Origin: VGBV01 sp963813725
GTDB taxonomy: Bacteria > Actinomycetota > Thermoleophilia > Solirubrobacterales > 70-9
Length of the DNA stretch: 64,000 bases
Reading direction: 5' to 3'
Assembly (NCBI GenBank): GCA_963813725.1
Contig: CAWFAI010000011.1
Span: 1 to 64,000, forward strand
The position numbers were made by a program, and so were the translations under genes. The notes below the pieces were generated by a model. It made no database searches and was not told where the DNA came from. It saw only the letters and a list, made by a program, of their open reading frames with translations. Of the stretch, positions 18,873 to 27,924 are shown in pieces (position 1 is the first letter of the stretch; the number at the start of each line of letters is the position of its first letter).

Positions 18873-18906
18873 GTAGGCGCGCCTCCGCCACCTGCGGGGG
18901 CGCGCC
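18873..18906 (+). terminator. GC-rich inverted repeat after the 19-residue peptide gene
   Basis: GGCGCGCC near 18876 and GGCGCGCC near 18898 pair across CTCCGC/GCGGGG sequence, giving a long GC stem just after the peptide gene. No T-tract follows. Likely terminator or stabilising 3' hairpin. Confidence 0.5.
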
Positions 18907-18955
18907 CATGTCCGCATTCGGGCCCGCCGCCGGCTGCAGGCGTAGAGCGGTGCCC

Positions 18956-19282
18956 CTAATCCGTGGGTCGTGCGCGGTTGATCACCGTGGTCTCGGGGAC
19001 AGCTGCTCCCATCGTCCAGTACTCCCAGCCATCGATCTCCAAATAGGTGAGGCGATAGCGCGGCCTGGCAGCGTCGCGCGGCCAGGGCTTGACTATCCCT
19101 TCCTCGCGGATCAGGACGACGAATTCGAAAAACTTTTGCTCAAGATCTGGCCGCCACCCGCGCACCGTGTATTCGTGCGGCCATTGGGGCATGGTCTTGG
19201 CGAACTGCCAGCGGACTTCCGCGATGTACCGACGGGCGTCATCAATGGTGGAAGGCATCGCACTGACATAGGTCTGCGTCAC
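18956..19282 (-). CDS. Hypothetical 108-residue protein
   Basis: Reads MTQTYVSAMPSTIDDARRY at the start, then a Trp- and charge-rich body (WPHEYTVRGWRPDLEQKFF, IDGWEYWTMGA). The alternation suggests a small alpha/beta cytoplasmic protein. A second in-frame ATG eight codons in could be the true start. I recognise no family and no catalytic motif. It is 29 bases downstream of the SnoaL-like gene on the same strand, so the two may be co-transcribed. Confidence 0.6.
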   Translation of the reverse strand: MTQTYVSAMPSTIDDARRYIAEVRWQFAKTMPQWPHEYTVRGWRPDLEQKFFEFVVLIREEGIVKPWPRDAARPRYRLTYLEIDGWEYWTMGAAVPETTVINRARPTD

Positions 19283-19311
19283 GAACTGCTTTCTGACGCG
19301 GAGCGGACGGT

Positions 19312-19776
19312 CTAGGCGAAGAGCCCGACGGACTCGAGCGCCTCGGAGATGTCCGAGTAGACGGTCAGCCGGGCGACCTTCTTGTCGCGCTGCTCGACGA
19401 CGTGGGCGAGGGGAACGTCCAGCTCCACCCCACCCTCCTCGCCTCTGATGTGCAGCCTGCCCAGCACCACCCAGCGGTCCTTGCCCGCGAAGCGGATCCC
19501 CACGGGAAGGAACCGCTCCTGCTCGAACAGCTTCTCCATCTCGCGGCGCCAGTTGAGGAAGCCCCTCACCCCCTTGTAGCTCTTGCCGTCGAGGAAGATC
19601 GCCTTCATCTGGGCCTGGAAGTCCGGATGCAGGATCGCGCCGATCGCCTCGGCGTCGCCGCTGTCGAACTCGCCGTAGAGTCGCTGGATGGCCTCAAGCG
19701 CAGAGCCGGTGTCGGCCTCCTCCATCGCGGCGTTGAACTGGCGTTCGAGAGCCTCTACGTCCTGCTTCTCGTACAT
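19312..19776 (-). CDS. SnoaL/NTF2-like protein
   Basis: 154 residues. An N-terminal helix (VEALERQFNAAMEEA) precedes a typical SnoaL core: RLYGEFDSGDAEAIGAILHP, SYKGVRGFLNWRREMEK and a C-terminal strand LTVYSDISEALESVGL. Such domains serve as small ligand-binding or isomerase folds. It is one of several SnoaL-like genes in the window (8638, 30923 and a remnant at 30719). It may form an operon with the hypothetical gene just downstream. Confidence 0.75.
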   Translation of the reverse strand: MYEKQDVEALERQFNAAMEEADTGSALEAIQRLYGEFDSGDAEAIGAILHPDFQAQMKAIFLDGKSYKGVRGFLNWRREMEKLFEQERFLPVGIRFAGKDRWVVLGRLHIRGEEGGVELDVPLAHVVEQRDKKVARLTVYSDISEALESVGLFA

Positions 19777-19933
19777 CTCTCCCTAGTGGTCGCTGGATGC
19801 CGATCTTCTTGCCGGGGAAGCTATAGCGGAGCCCCTTCGAGAGGAATCCTGAGCGAGTGGCGAGGCGGCCAGGGTCGATTCATAGCCTGACTCCGGCTGA
19901 CCCGTCTTTGGCCGATCCCGCGTCCCGCTTCAC

Positions 19934-19959
19934 GTTTTGCCGATCCGGTCGGCGGGAAG
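19934..19959 (+). promoter_or_regulatory. Possible SigB-type promoter of the CBS gene
   Basis: GTTT at 19934-19937, a 16-base spacer and GGGAAG at 19954-19959 resemble the stress-sigma consensus (GGGTAT expected at -10). It is about 40 bases ahead of the start of the CBS gene. Weaker than the 18725 site. Confidence 0.35.
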
Positions 19960-19996
19960 GCTCCTCCCTGACAGCGACAAGGAGGAGTGAACCAAG

Positions 19997-20422
19997 ATGG
20001 GCAAGACGGCCCGCGAAGTGATGACCAGCCCATGTGAGTGCGTGGGCGAGAAGGACACGGTGGCGGACGCCGCCAAGAAGCTGGCCGAGCTGGAGGTCGG
20101 CTCGATGCCGATCTGCGGCGAGGACGACCGGCTCAAGGGCATGCTCACCGACCGCGACATCGTGGTCAAGGTGATCGCCAAGGGCAAGGACCCCAGCGAC
20201 GTCACCGCCGGTGACCTCGGCGAGGGCAAGCCGGTCACGATCGGCGCCGACGACTCCGTCGAGGAGGCGCTGTCCGTGATGTCGGAGCACGCGATCCGCC
20301 GCCTGCCGGTGATCGACGGGCACGACCTCGTCGGCATCGTCAGCCAGGCGGACGTCGCCAAGAACCTTCCCGAGGAGAAGGTGGGCGACCTGGTCGAGGC
20401 GATCTCGTCCGCTCCCGCCTGA
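19997..20422 (+). CDS. CBS-domain pair protein
   Basis: 141 residues made of two CBS domains (about 8-65 and 75-135), with LKGMLTDRDIVVKV and LVGIVSQADVAKNL as the paired strand-helix signatures. Stand-alone CBS pairs bind adenosine nucleotides and often respond to stress or energy state. A GGAGG lies about 10 bases ahead of the ATG. A possible stress-type promoter precedes it. Confidence 0.9.
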   Translation: MGKTAREVMTSPCECVGEKDTVADAAKKLAELEVGSMPICGEDDRLKGMLTDRDIVVKVIAKGKDPSDVTAGDLGEGKPVTIGADDSVEEALSVMSEHAIRRLPVIDGHDLVGIVSQADVAKNLPEEKVGDLVEAISSAPA

Positions 20423-20530
20423 CCCGCAACTCCCACCCGACATAGCCGCGACCGAATCCGCTCCTGTCCTTAGAGTCGGGGGATCGCCGACGCTTCACTG
20501 ACAGGCGCCGACCTGCAGCGCCGCACGCGG

Positions 20531-21991
20531 GTGCTGCTGACGCTGACGCTGCTGACCTCGAACCTGATCGGGGCTGGGATCGCGTTCGCGATCGCCAACT
20601 ACGTCGTGCCGGCCGAGATCACCAACGAGGACTCGGTCCGCGAGACGGACCTGATCGCGATGGCGATCTACCTGCCGCTGGCGCTTGTGGCGGGGGTGGT
20701 ATGGGGCAATCGCCGCGCCCGGGTGGCGCGCGCGTTCCTGCGCGAGGAGCGGGCGCCGACCCCCGAGGAGCGGCGGGGCGTGATCCAGGCGCCGCTGCGC
20801 GTGGCCCAGCTCTGCGCGGCGCTCTGGGGCGGCGCCGTGATCCTCTTCTTCGTCATCAACCTCCAGTTCTCGCTGGAGGTTGCCTACAACGTGGCCGTCA
20901 CGGTCGCGCTCGGGGGAATCACCACCTGCGGGATCGCCTACCTGCAGACCGAGCGGCTGCTGCGGCCGACCGCGGTCCGCGCCCTGGCGAGCGCCGCACC
21001 CGAGCGCGCCGGGGTGCCCGGCGTGGCCGCGCGCAGCGTCATCTTCTGGGCCCTCGGCACCGGCGTGCCGCTGGTGGGCCTGCTGCTGGTGGCGCTCGGC
21101 GTGCTCGCGGGCGACGACCAGATCTCCGACCAGCAGCTCGCGACCGTCGTCGCGGTGCTGGGCGGCCTGGCTCTGGTGATCGGCCTCCTGGTCTCTGTGC
21201 TCGCGGCCCGCGCCACGGCCGACCCGATCATCTCGGTCCGCGACGCGCTGGCCGAGGTCGAGCGCGGCGAGCTCGACGTCGAGGTGCCGGTCTATGACGG
21301 CAGCGAGGTGGGCCAGCTCCAGGCCGGCTTCAACCGCATGGTCGCCGGGCTGCGCGAGCGCGAGAGGATCCGCGAGACGTTCGGCACCTACGTCGACCGC
21401 GAGGTGGCCGAGCACATTCTCAGCGAGGACGGGGGCGCCGAGGGCCAGGAGGTCGAGGTGACGCTGATGTTCGTGGACGTCCGCGACTTCACCGGCTTCG
21501 CCGAGCGCGCGGACCCGCGCGAGGTCGTCTCGGCCCTGAACAGGTTGTTCGAGTGCGCGGTCCCGATCGTCCGCAGGCACGGCGGGCACGTGGACAAGTT
21601 CATCGGCGACGGCTTTCTCGCCGTCTTCGGCACGCCCCGCCCGAGCGACGACCACGCGGACAGGGCCCTTGCCGCGGCGCTGGAGATCGCCCAGGCCGTG
21701 GAGGGCATGGACGACGACCAGCTTCAGATCGGGATCGGGCTCAACTCCGGCTCGGTGGTCGCCGGCAGCATCGGCGGCGCCGACCGCCTGGAGTTCAGCG
21801 TCATCGGCGACGCGGTCAACGTCGCGTCCCGGGTGGAGTCCGCGACGCGCGAGACCGGCGACTTGATCCTGCTGAGCGAGCGCACCCGCGAGCTGCTGCG
21901 GGGCGACCACGACCTGCTCGCGCGCGCGGGGATCGAGCTCAAGGGCAAGAGCGGCGACGCGACGCTGTACGCGCCGTCCCTAGAACCCTGA
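20531..21991 (+). CDS. Membrane class III adenylate/guanylate cyclase with HAMP
   Basis: 486 residues from the GTG at 20531; the frame is open back to 20474 without a better start. About six TM helices (residues 1-230) and a HAMP linker (RATADPIISVRDALAEVERG) lead to a class III catalytic domain: FVDVRDFTGFAER with the first metal Asp, KFIGDGFLAVFG with the second Asp and the purine-selecting Lys, and SVIGDAVNVASRVE with the transition-state Asn/Arg. All catalytic residues are present, so it should make cAMP (Lys suggests ATP). The last 12 bases overlap the convergent NlpC/P60 gene. Confidence 0.9.
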   Translation: MLLTLTLLTSNLIGAGIAFAIANYVVPAEITNEDSVRETDLIAMAIYLPLALVAGVVWGNRRARVARAFLREERAPTPEERRGVIQAPLRVAQLCAALWGGAVILFFVINLQFSLEVAYNVAVTVALGGITTCGIAYLQTERLLRPTAVRALASAAPERAGVPGVAARSVIFWALGTGVPLVGLLLVALGVLAGDDQISDQQLATVVAVLGGLALVIGLLVSVLAARATADPIISVRDALAEVERGELDVEVPVYDGSEVGQLQAGFNRMVAGLRERERIRETFGTYVDREVAEHILSEDGGAEGQEVEVTLMFVDVRDFTGFAERADPREVVSALNRLFECAVPIVRRHGGHVDKFIGDGFLAVFGTPRPSDDHADRALAAALEIAQAVEGMDDDQLQIGIGLNSGSVVAGSIGGADRLEFSVIGDAVNVASRVESATRETGDLILLSERTRELLRGDHDLLARAGIELKGKSGDATLYAPSLEP

Positions 21992-23119
21992 GGGGTGGCG
22001 CGCCGTGAAGCCCGCGCTCGAGCGGGCGTCGGAATGCCAGCGGGGACCGGCGCCGCCCGAGGTGTCCCAGCGCAGGCCGGCGACGACCATGTAGGCGTGG
22101 CCGTAGTTGGCGTAGACGGTGATCCAGTTGCCGGCGCCCGGCGAGCCCCAGCCGGTGAAGCCGCCGGAGTCGAGCGGGGTGCTGAGCAGGCCGCCGCCGT
22201 GCAGCGCGTAGCTGACCGCGCCCGAGCAGTCGTAGCCCGATGAGGTGAAAGACCCATGGCCGCCTCCCCAGACATACGGGGTGTCGTTGATCTCGTTGGC
22301 GGCCTCGATCACGGCCTTGACCACCAGCGGCGCGCCCGCGGGCGCGACGGCGGTGTCGCCGACAAGCGAGGCCTGCTCGCCGGGGCCGGGGATCGAGGTG
22401 CCGAGCTCCTCCTCCAGGTCTGACTCGCGCGCCTGCAGCGCCTCCAGCGAGGCGGCGCGCTCCTGGCGCGCGGCGACGAGCTGGGAGTGCTGGGCGGCGA
22501 GCTGGTCCTGGGTCACCTGCAGCTCCTGGCGGCGGCTCGCGACCTCGTCGCGCGCGGTCCTGATCCGCTCCTGGGCCTCTCGCAGCAGCGTCACCGACTG
22601 CTCGACCTCGGTGCGAAGCTCGGTCACGCGGCCGACGACGGCCTCGTCGTAGTTCTGGATGCGGTCCAGGTACTCGGTCTCGGTCAGCAGGTCCTCGAAG
22701 CTGGCCGACTCGAGAATGACGCTGAGGGTGTCGGGGGTCGGCGACTTGTAGATGCCGACCAGCAGCTTCTCCAGCGACTCGATCGCGCTGGCGAGGCGCA
22801 CGCGCACGGCCTTCAGGTGCTCGCGCTCGGCGTTGAGCGCGGCGTTCGCCTGGTCGAGCTGGGCCTGGCGGCGGTCGAGCTCGGCCTGGACGCTGGCGGC
22901 CCGGGCGCGCAGCGCGGCCTCCTCCCCGATCAGCGCGTCGATCTGCGCGTTCTGGCGGTCGATCGTCGCCTGCAGGCCTCCCTGCTGGTCGACGTTCTGC
23001 TCGAGCTCCGAGAGCTTGCCCTCGATCTCGCCGGTCGCGTCCTGCGCAGGGGCGCCGGTGGCCAGGCCCAGCGCGCACAGCGCGACCAGGGCCGGAAGTG
23101 GGAAGAGCAGCCGACGCAC
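21980..23119 (-). CDS. Secreted NlpC/P60 peptidoglycan hydrolase with coiled-coil
   Basis: 379 residues from a GTG at 23119. Signal peptide (LFPLPALVALCALGLATGAPA), then a long coiled coil (about 30-250) like those of RipA/CwlO-type hydrolases, then an NlpC/P60-like domain with YVWGGG, catalytic Cys in YDCSGAVSYAL and His in NYGHAYMVVAG. It would cut peptide cross-links of peptidoglycan outside the membrane, with the coiled coil as regulatory arm (FtsEX-type control in relatives). The ending RWHSDARSSAGFTARHPSGF is a family-typical C-terminus. Confidence 0.9.
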   Translation of the reverse strand: MRRLLFPLPALVALCALGLATGAPAQDATGEIEGKLSELEQNVDQQGGLQATIDRQNAQIDALIGEEAALRARAASVQAELDRRQAQLDQANAALNAEREHLKAVRVRLASAIESLEKLLVGIYKSPTPDTLSVILESASFEDLLTETEYLDRIQNYDEAVVGRVTELRTEVEQSVTLLREAQERIRTARDEVASRRQELQVTQDQLAAQHSQLVAARQERAASLEALQARESDLEEELGTSIPGPGEQASLVGDTAVAPAGAPLVVKAVIEAANEINDTPYVWGGGHGSFTSSGYDCSGAVSYALHGGGLLSTPLDSGGFTGWGSPGAGNWITVYANYGHAYMVVAGLRWDTSGGAGPRWHSDARSSAGFTARHPSGF

Positions 23120-23215
23120 GGGCGCGACCCTACACGTTCTCCTTCAAATGTCAGCGACCCTTAACACTTCGTGCAAGATACTCTTGCGGCACGCGACTGG
23201 CTAGGCTGACGGCCC

Positions 23216-24134
23216 ATGGAAGGGCGAGAAGAGCGATTCTGCGACGTCGGCGGCGGCATCAGCCTCTGCTACGACGAGCTCGGCGACCCCTCCGGGACGC
23301 CGCTGCTGCTGATCATGGGCCTGGCGACGCAGATGATCGCCTGGCACGAGGACTTCTGCACCGAGCTCGCCGGCCGCGGCTTCCACGTGGTCCGCTTCGA
23401 CAACCGCGACATCGGGCGCTCCATCGCACATGGACTTCCGCCCGCCCACCCCCGGCCAGATGCTGCGGCGCCGCAGCGTGCGGGGCCAGTACACGCTCAG
23501 CGACATGGCCGGCGACGCCGCCGGGCTGCTGCGCGAGCTGGAGATGGCGCCGGCCCACGTCGTCGGCGCCTCGATGGGCGGCATGATCGGCCAGACGCTG
23601 GCCGCCGAGCACCCGGAGCTGGTCCGCTCGCTCACCTCGATCATGTCCACCACCGGCAACCGCTGGCGCGGGCAGCCCTCCCCCGCGGTCTACCCGTACC
23701 TGCTGAGGCCCCCGCCGACCGATCGCGAGGCCATGGTCGAGCACGCCACCAGGATCTTCGGGATGGTCGGCTCCACCGGCTTCGAGAACGACCCCCAGCA
23801 CCTCCGCGACTACATCGCGCGCAGCTATGACCGTGGCCACGACGTCGCGGGCGGCGCCCGCCAACTCGGCGCCATCATCGCCTCGGGCGACCGCACCCGC
23901 CAGCTCGCCGGCATCAGGACGCCGACGCTGGTCATCCACGGCACCGTCGACCGCCTGGTCCGCCCGTCGGGCGGCAAGGCCACCGCCCGCGCCATCCCCG
24001 GCGCCAGGCTGATGCTGGTCGAGGGCATGGGCCATGACCTCCCCCGCGGCGCCTGGCCGCGGCTGATCGACGCGATCGCCTCGCACGCGGAGGCCGCGGA
24101 CCGGGATCGGGCGGCGGTCCCGGCCCAGGCCTGA
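23216..24134 (+). pseudogene. Alpha/beta-hydrolase, single frameshift
   Basis: The first 70 residues (LLLIMGLATQMIAWHEDFC, VVRFDNRDIGRS) run in one frame; from about 23430 the protein continues in another frame with nucleophile elbow VVGASMGGMIGQ, HGTVDRLV with the acid and GMGHDLP with the His. Dropping one base near 23423-23428 joins them into a normal hydrolase of about 305 residues of the TesA/aclacinomycin-methylesterase type. A sequencing indel is the likeliest cause. Substrate unknown. Confidence 0.8.
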
Positions 24135-24137
24135 GAG

Positions 24138-24919
24138 CTAGCGCGCGCCCATCGAGGCCGCCACCGTGGCGACCTGCTCGGGCGTGCCGATCAGCGCCCG
24201 CTGCAGCTCCTCCTCGAGCGCCAGCCCCTCGGCCGCGCCGCGCGCCGGAGCCTCGTTCAGCAGCCGCTTGGCCGAGCGGATCGCCTGCGGCGACTTCGAC
24301 GCGATTTCGGCCGCCAGCTCGCTCGCCTCGGCCACCGGGTCCTGGGCGATCCGGGTGACCAGGCCCAGCTGCAGCGCCTCGTCGGCCTCGACCACGCGCC
24401 CGGTGTAGGTGAGCTCGCGGGCGACGTCGTCTCGCACCAGCCCGGGCAGCGTGCGGCTCAGCCCCATGTCGGGGATCAGGCCGTAGCGGATCTCCATCAC
24501 CGACATCCGCGTATCGGGCGCCGCGATGCGGACGTCGGCGGCGAGCGCGATCTGCAGCCCGCCTCCGAGCGCGTTGCCGTGCACGGCTGCGATCACGGGC
24601 TGTGGCAGCGAGCGCCAGCCGTGGGCGGCGCGCTGGGCGAAGTTCCCGTCGGCGTCATCGCGGCGCTGGCCCAGCAGCTCGCCGTCCCCCTGCTGGTCCT
24701 CGGACATGAAGCTCTTGAAGTCGAGGCCGGCGCAGAAGCTCGGGCCCTCACCGGAGATGACGACCGCGCGGGCGTTCTCGTCTGCGGCGACCTCGTCGAT
24801 CGCCGCGTTCAGGGCCTCGAACATGGCCCGGTCGAGGCCGTTGTGCTTGTCGCCGCGGGTCAGCCGTACGTCGGCGACGCCGTCGCGACCTCGATCGAAA
24901 CGCGCTCAGGGTCCGGCAT
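24138..24919 (-). pseudogene. Enoyl-CoA hydratase/isomerase, N-terminal frameshift
   Basis: From 24824 down, 228 residues are a crotonase: GPSFCAGLDFKSF and HGNALGGGLQIALAADVRIA form the two oxyanion-hole regions, and the loop YGLIPDMGLSRTLP follows. The true start is probably the ATG at 24919 (MPDPERVSIEV), but one extra base near 24885 breaks the frame before RLTRGDKHNGLDRAMFEAL. Corrected length is about 260, normal for the family. The residue after GLIPD is Met, not the Glu of many hydratases, so the exact reaction is uncertain. Convergent with the upstream hydrolase, 3 bases apart. Confidence 0.85.
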
Positions 24920-24949
24920 GGGGGGAAGCGTACCGCCGCGGCGCGCTCG

Positions 24950-25621
24950 GTGCTATCGCTGCCGGCTCTTTCACTTCCTCCGCCACGGCGAGTCGGCCTC
25001 GAACGCCGCTCCGGGGTCGATGGCCTGCCGGGAGACGAGGGCGACCGCCTGACCGAGCTGGGCCGGCGCCAGGCACGCGAGGCGGGCCGGCACTGGGCGA
25101 GCTGGGGGCGACGCGCATCCTCACCAGCCCGCTGCGCCGCGCGCGCGAGACCGCCGAAGGGGTGGCGGAGACCCTGGGCCTGCCGGTCGTCGAGCTCGAG
25201 CCGCTGCACGAGCTGCGCGAGTCAGACGGCTTCGGCGAGCTCGAGCTGGAGGAACAGCGCCTGCGCCGCTGGTCGGTGTGGATGGCCGAGCACGGAGACG
25301 ATCCCGACCACTCCTACCGAGGCGGCGAGTCGTTCAACGACGTGATCGCGCGCGTGGAGCTGGTGCAAGGCGACGTTCGAGGAGGACGGCGAGCCGAACG
25401 TGCTTGCGGTCAGCCACGGCATCTTCCTTCGCTTCTTCTTGATGCACAGCGTCCTGGCCCAGGACTTCCGGCCCTCCATGGCCCAGCGGCTGTGGCAGAT
25501 CGGGTCGCATAACTGCGGGCTCTCGACCTTCGAGCACGGCGAGTCCGTGCTGGCGACCGGCTACGCGCTCGAGCCCTGGCGCTGTCTCACCTGGATGGGG
25601 CGCCCGTGGGATCCGCCGTGA
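24950..25621 (+). pseudogene. Histidine phosphatase (phosphoglycerate mutase-like), multiply frameshifted
   Basis: Pieces in three frames add up to one histidine phosphatase: FHFLRHGESASNA (RHG catalytic motif, near 24970), LTELGRRQAREAG, ILTSPLRRARETAEGVAE, GELELEEQRLRRW and VLAVSHGIFLRFFL (second His) to the end at 25621. Slips lie near 25015, 25095 and 25370. No clear start codon is seen in the first frame. The C-terminus overlaps the convergent sulfatase by 35 bases. Sequencing error and real decay both remain possible. Confidence 0.75.
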
Positions 25622-26947
25622 CCTGCTCGGGGTTGGCGGGCCCCTCCACGGCCGGCTCGTCGGCCGAGCGCTGCCAGGGGAGGTTGAAGAATGCGCCCGC
25701 GGGGGCCTCGACCGGCCCTTCCAGCAGCGGATCCTCGGTCTCCTTCATCCAGCGCTCCAGCCTCTCTCGCATCTCCTCCAGCACCTGCGCGCGGTTCGGA
25801 TCGTCAACCAGATTGTGCGCCTCCTGGGGGTCGAGCGCGAGGTCATAGAGCTGCTCGGGGTCGACCAGCTCCTCGCCCCAGCCGCGCTCCACGAGCAGTT
25901 CCTTGCTGGCGCTGTCGTCGCAGTTGGCCAGCACCGTGTAGGGGTAGCTGCCGAACCGGCGGATGTACTTCCAGCGCTCGGTGCGGACGGCCCGCTGCGG
26001 CTCGTAGGCCGCGTGGTAGGTGACCTCGGTGAAGACCTCCTGGTGCAGGCTCTCGACCTCGCCGCGCACCAGCGGCATCAGCGAGGTGCCCTGCAGGTGG
26101 CCGGGGGACTCGATCCCGGCGAGCTCACAGAGCGTCGGGTAGAGGTCGAGCTGGCTCACCATCGAGTCGTAGACCTTGCCGCCGGCGAGCCCGCCGGGGC
26201 CGCGCATCAGCAGCATCACCCCGGTGCCGCGTCGAACAGCGTCGCCTTCGCGCCCGGGAACGCCAGCCCGTGGTCGGTGGTGCAGACGATCAAGGTCGTT
26301 GTCGTTGAGCCCGAGCTGGTGCAGGCCGTTGAGCACCGCGCCGATGCCCTGGTCCAACGAGCGGGCGCTCGCCTTGAACGCCGCCATCTCGGCCCTGGTC
26401 ACGGGCGTGTCGGGGAGGTTCGGCGGCGGTTGTGAGTAGAGCGAGTCGCGGACCGAGGTCGGCGCTCCGAAGTCGCGGTGCGTCTCGAAGAAGCCGACCG
26501 AGAGGAAGAACGGCTGCTCGGTCGAGGCCAGCCTGTCGAGGGCGATCGGCACGATCTCGCTGGCGTGGTGGGTGTCCACCTCGACCACCTCGTCGTAGCC
26601 GATCACCGTGGGCTCGTCGGAGATGTGCTGCTCACCGATCAGCACCGACCGGTAGCCGGCCTCGTGCAGCGGGTGACCAGGTGCTGCCGGTAGTCGTTCA
26701 GCTCCCAGCCTCGATGGGCGAGGCCGAGCATGCCGTTGTTGTGGCAGTACTGGCCGGTCAACAGCGAGGCGCGGCTGCCCGAGCAGGTGGGCGCCGCGCA
26801 GAACGCCTCGCGGAACAGCACTCCCTGGTCGGCCAGCAGCTGGATGTTCGGGGTCGGCACCTGGTGCCCGTAGGGCTGCACGTATCGCCCCGTGTCGTGC
26901 GAGTGGATGTAGAGGATGTTGGGAGGTTGCGCCAGGCCGTCAGTCAT
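25587..26947 (-). pseudogene. Type I sulfatase, frameshifted
   Basis: From ATG 26947: NILYIHSHDTGRYVQPYG (metal Asp), FCAAPTCSGSRASLLTG where Cys is the formylglycine residue in the C-S-x-S-R motif, then a slip near 26670; HISDEPTVIGYDE and the rest follow in another frame, with two more compensating slips near 26235 and 26295 around CTTDHGLAFPGAK (metal Asp/His). The joined protein is about 450 residues, cytoplasmic (no signal peptide), of the alkaline-phosphatase superfamily. The start overlaps the sulfotransferase stop by 4 bases (ATGA), so both are one operon. Confidence 0.82.
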
Positions 26948-27873
26948 ACAGCCTGCGGCACCGCCGGCACCAGGTCGAACTCGGTGCCCAGGCGCAGCTC
27001 GGCGTAGCGGCGCGTCCAGTCGTCGTTGAGGCCGTCGCTCTGGCTCTTCATCCTGGGCTCGAAGTGGAAGCCCTGGGGCCCCTCCAGGCCGAGCTGACTC
27101 AGCACGCTCGCGGTGCTGGTGTCCTGGTCGGCGGCGAAGTTCTCATACAGCACCAACACCGGCCTGATCCGCACGTGCTCGAAGAAGGCGTCCCAACGCG
27201 CCTCGTCGCGGAGGATGCCGCCGATCAGGTGCGAGATCGCGTTGTAGTCGAAGCGCAGCGCCGGCAGATGCTCGTCCATGAAGTTCTTGTAGGGCGGCGT
27301 GTCGGAGTCCTCGGCGAGGGCGCTCATCTCCTTCGCCTGAGCCGGGTTCTCCTGACGCCAGGTCGCCGTCTGGATCGCCTTCCACAGCGAGACCGCTTGG
27401 CGCACCTTGTTCGCCCGCACGACTCGCACGAAGGTGAGGTCGGGGAAGACGGCCGGCAGCAGCTCGGCCAGCGGCAGGTCGCGGTACTCCGGGACGTTGC
27501 GCAAGAGGCTGACGAAGTCCCCGAAGTAGTTCCACATCAGCTTCGCGCCGAAGACGCCGTTGTCGGTCGTGCCCTGCTCCATCGCCCATTCCAGATAGCG
27601 GTCGTAGGCCGTGCGCGTCCACAGCGGCGAAGCGGGCTCGGGGTCGTCGGCGGCGCGGCGCTGACGCTCGCCCAAATGGCTCAGGATCGTGGGGTCGTCG
27701 AGGCCCGTGAAGTACTCCTCGGGCCGCCGCGGCCTGCCGCTGTGCTGGAGGGCCTCGAAGTACTCCTCCGGAACGCCGGCGACGCCCGTCTGCTTCAGCG
27801 CCTGGCAGACGAGCGTGCTGCCGCTGCGCTGGGTGGCGCAGACGAGATACGACCGTGTCGGGGACTCCGCCAT
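26944..27873 (-). CDS. Stf0-type sulfotransferase
   Basis: 309 residues. The 5'-phosphosulfate loop is YLVCATQRSGSTLVCQAL at residues 9-26; VPEEYFEAL, GVFGAKLMWNYF and FVRVVRANKVRQAVSLWKA (3'-phosphate site with Arg) follow, all features of the mycobacterial Stf0 trehalose sulfotransferase family. It transfers sulfate from PAPS to a hydroxyl of a sugar or lipid. It is translationally coupled (ATGA) to a sulfatase just downstream. The acceptor is unknown. Confidence 0.88.
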   Translation of the reverse strand: MAESPTRSYLVCATQRSGSTLVCQALKQTGVAGVPEEYFEALQHSGRPRRPEEYFTGLDDPTILSHLGERQRRAADDPEPASPLWTRTAYDRYLEWAMEQGTTDNGVFGAKLMWNYFGDFVSLLRNVPEYRDLPLAELLPAVFPDLTFVRVVRANKVRQAVSLWKAIQTATWRQENPAQAKEMSALAEDSDTPPYKNFMDEHLPALRFDYNAISHLIGGILRDEARWDAFFEHVRIRPVLVLYENFAADQDTSTASVLSQLGLEGPQGFHFEPRMKSQSDGLNDDWTRRYAELRLGTEFDLVPAVPQAV

Positions 27874-27924
27874 ATTCCCTACAATCCTAATAGAGATTGA
27901 CGAGAAACTAGCGCACCAGCGCGC

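Noticed and set aside
20495..21910. Long minus-strand frame opposite the nucleotide cyclase
   Set aside because: No domain; antisense shadow of a gene with complete cyclase motifs.
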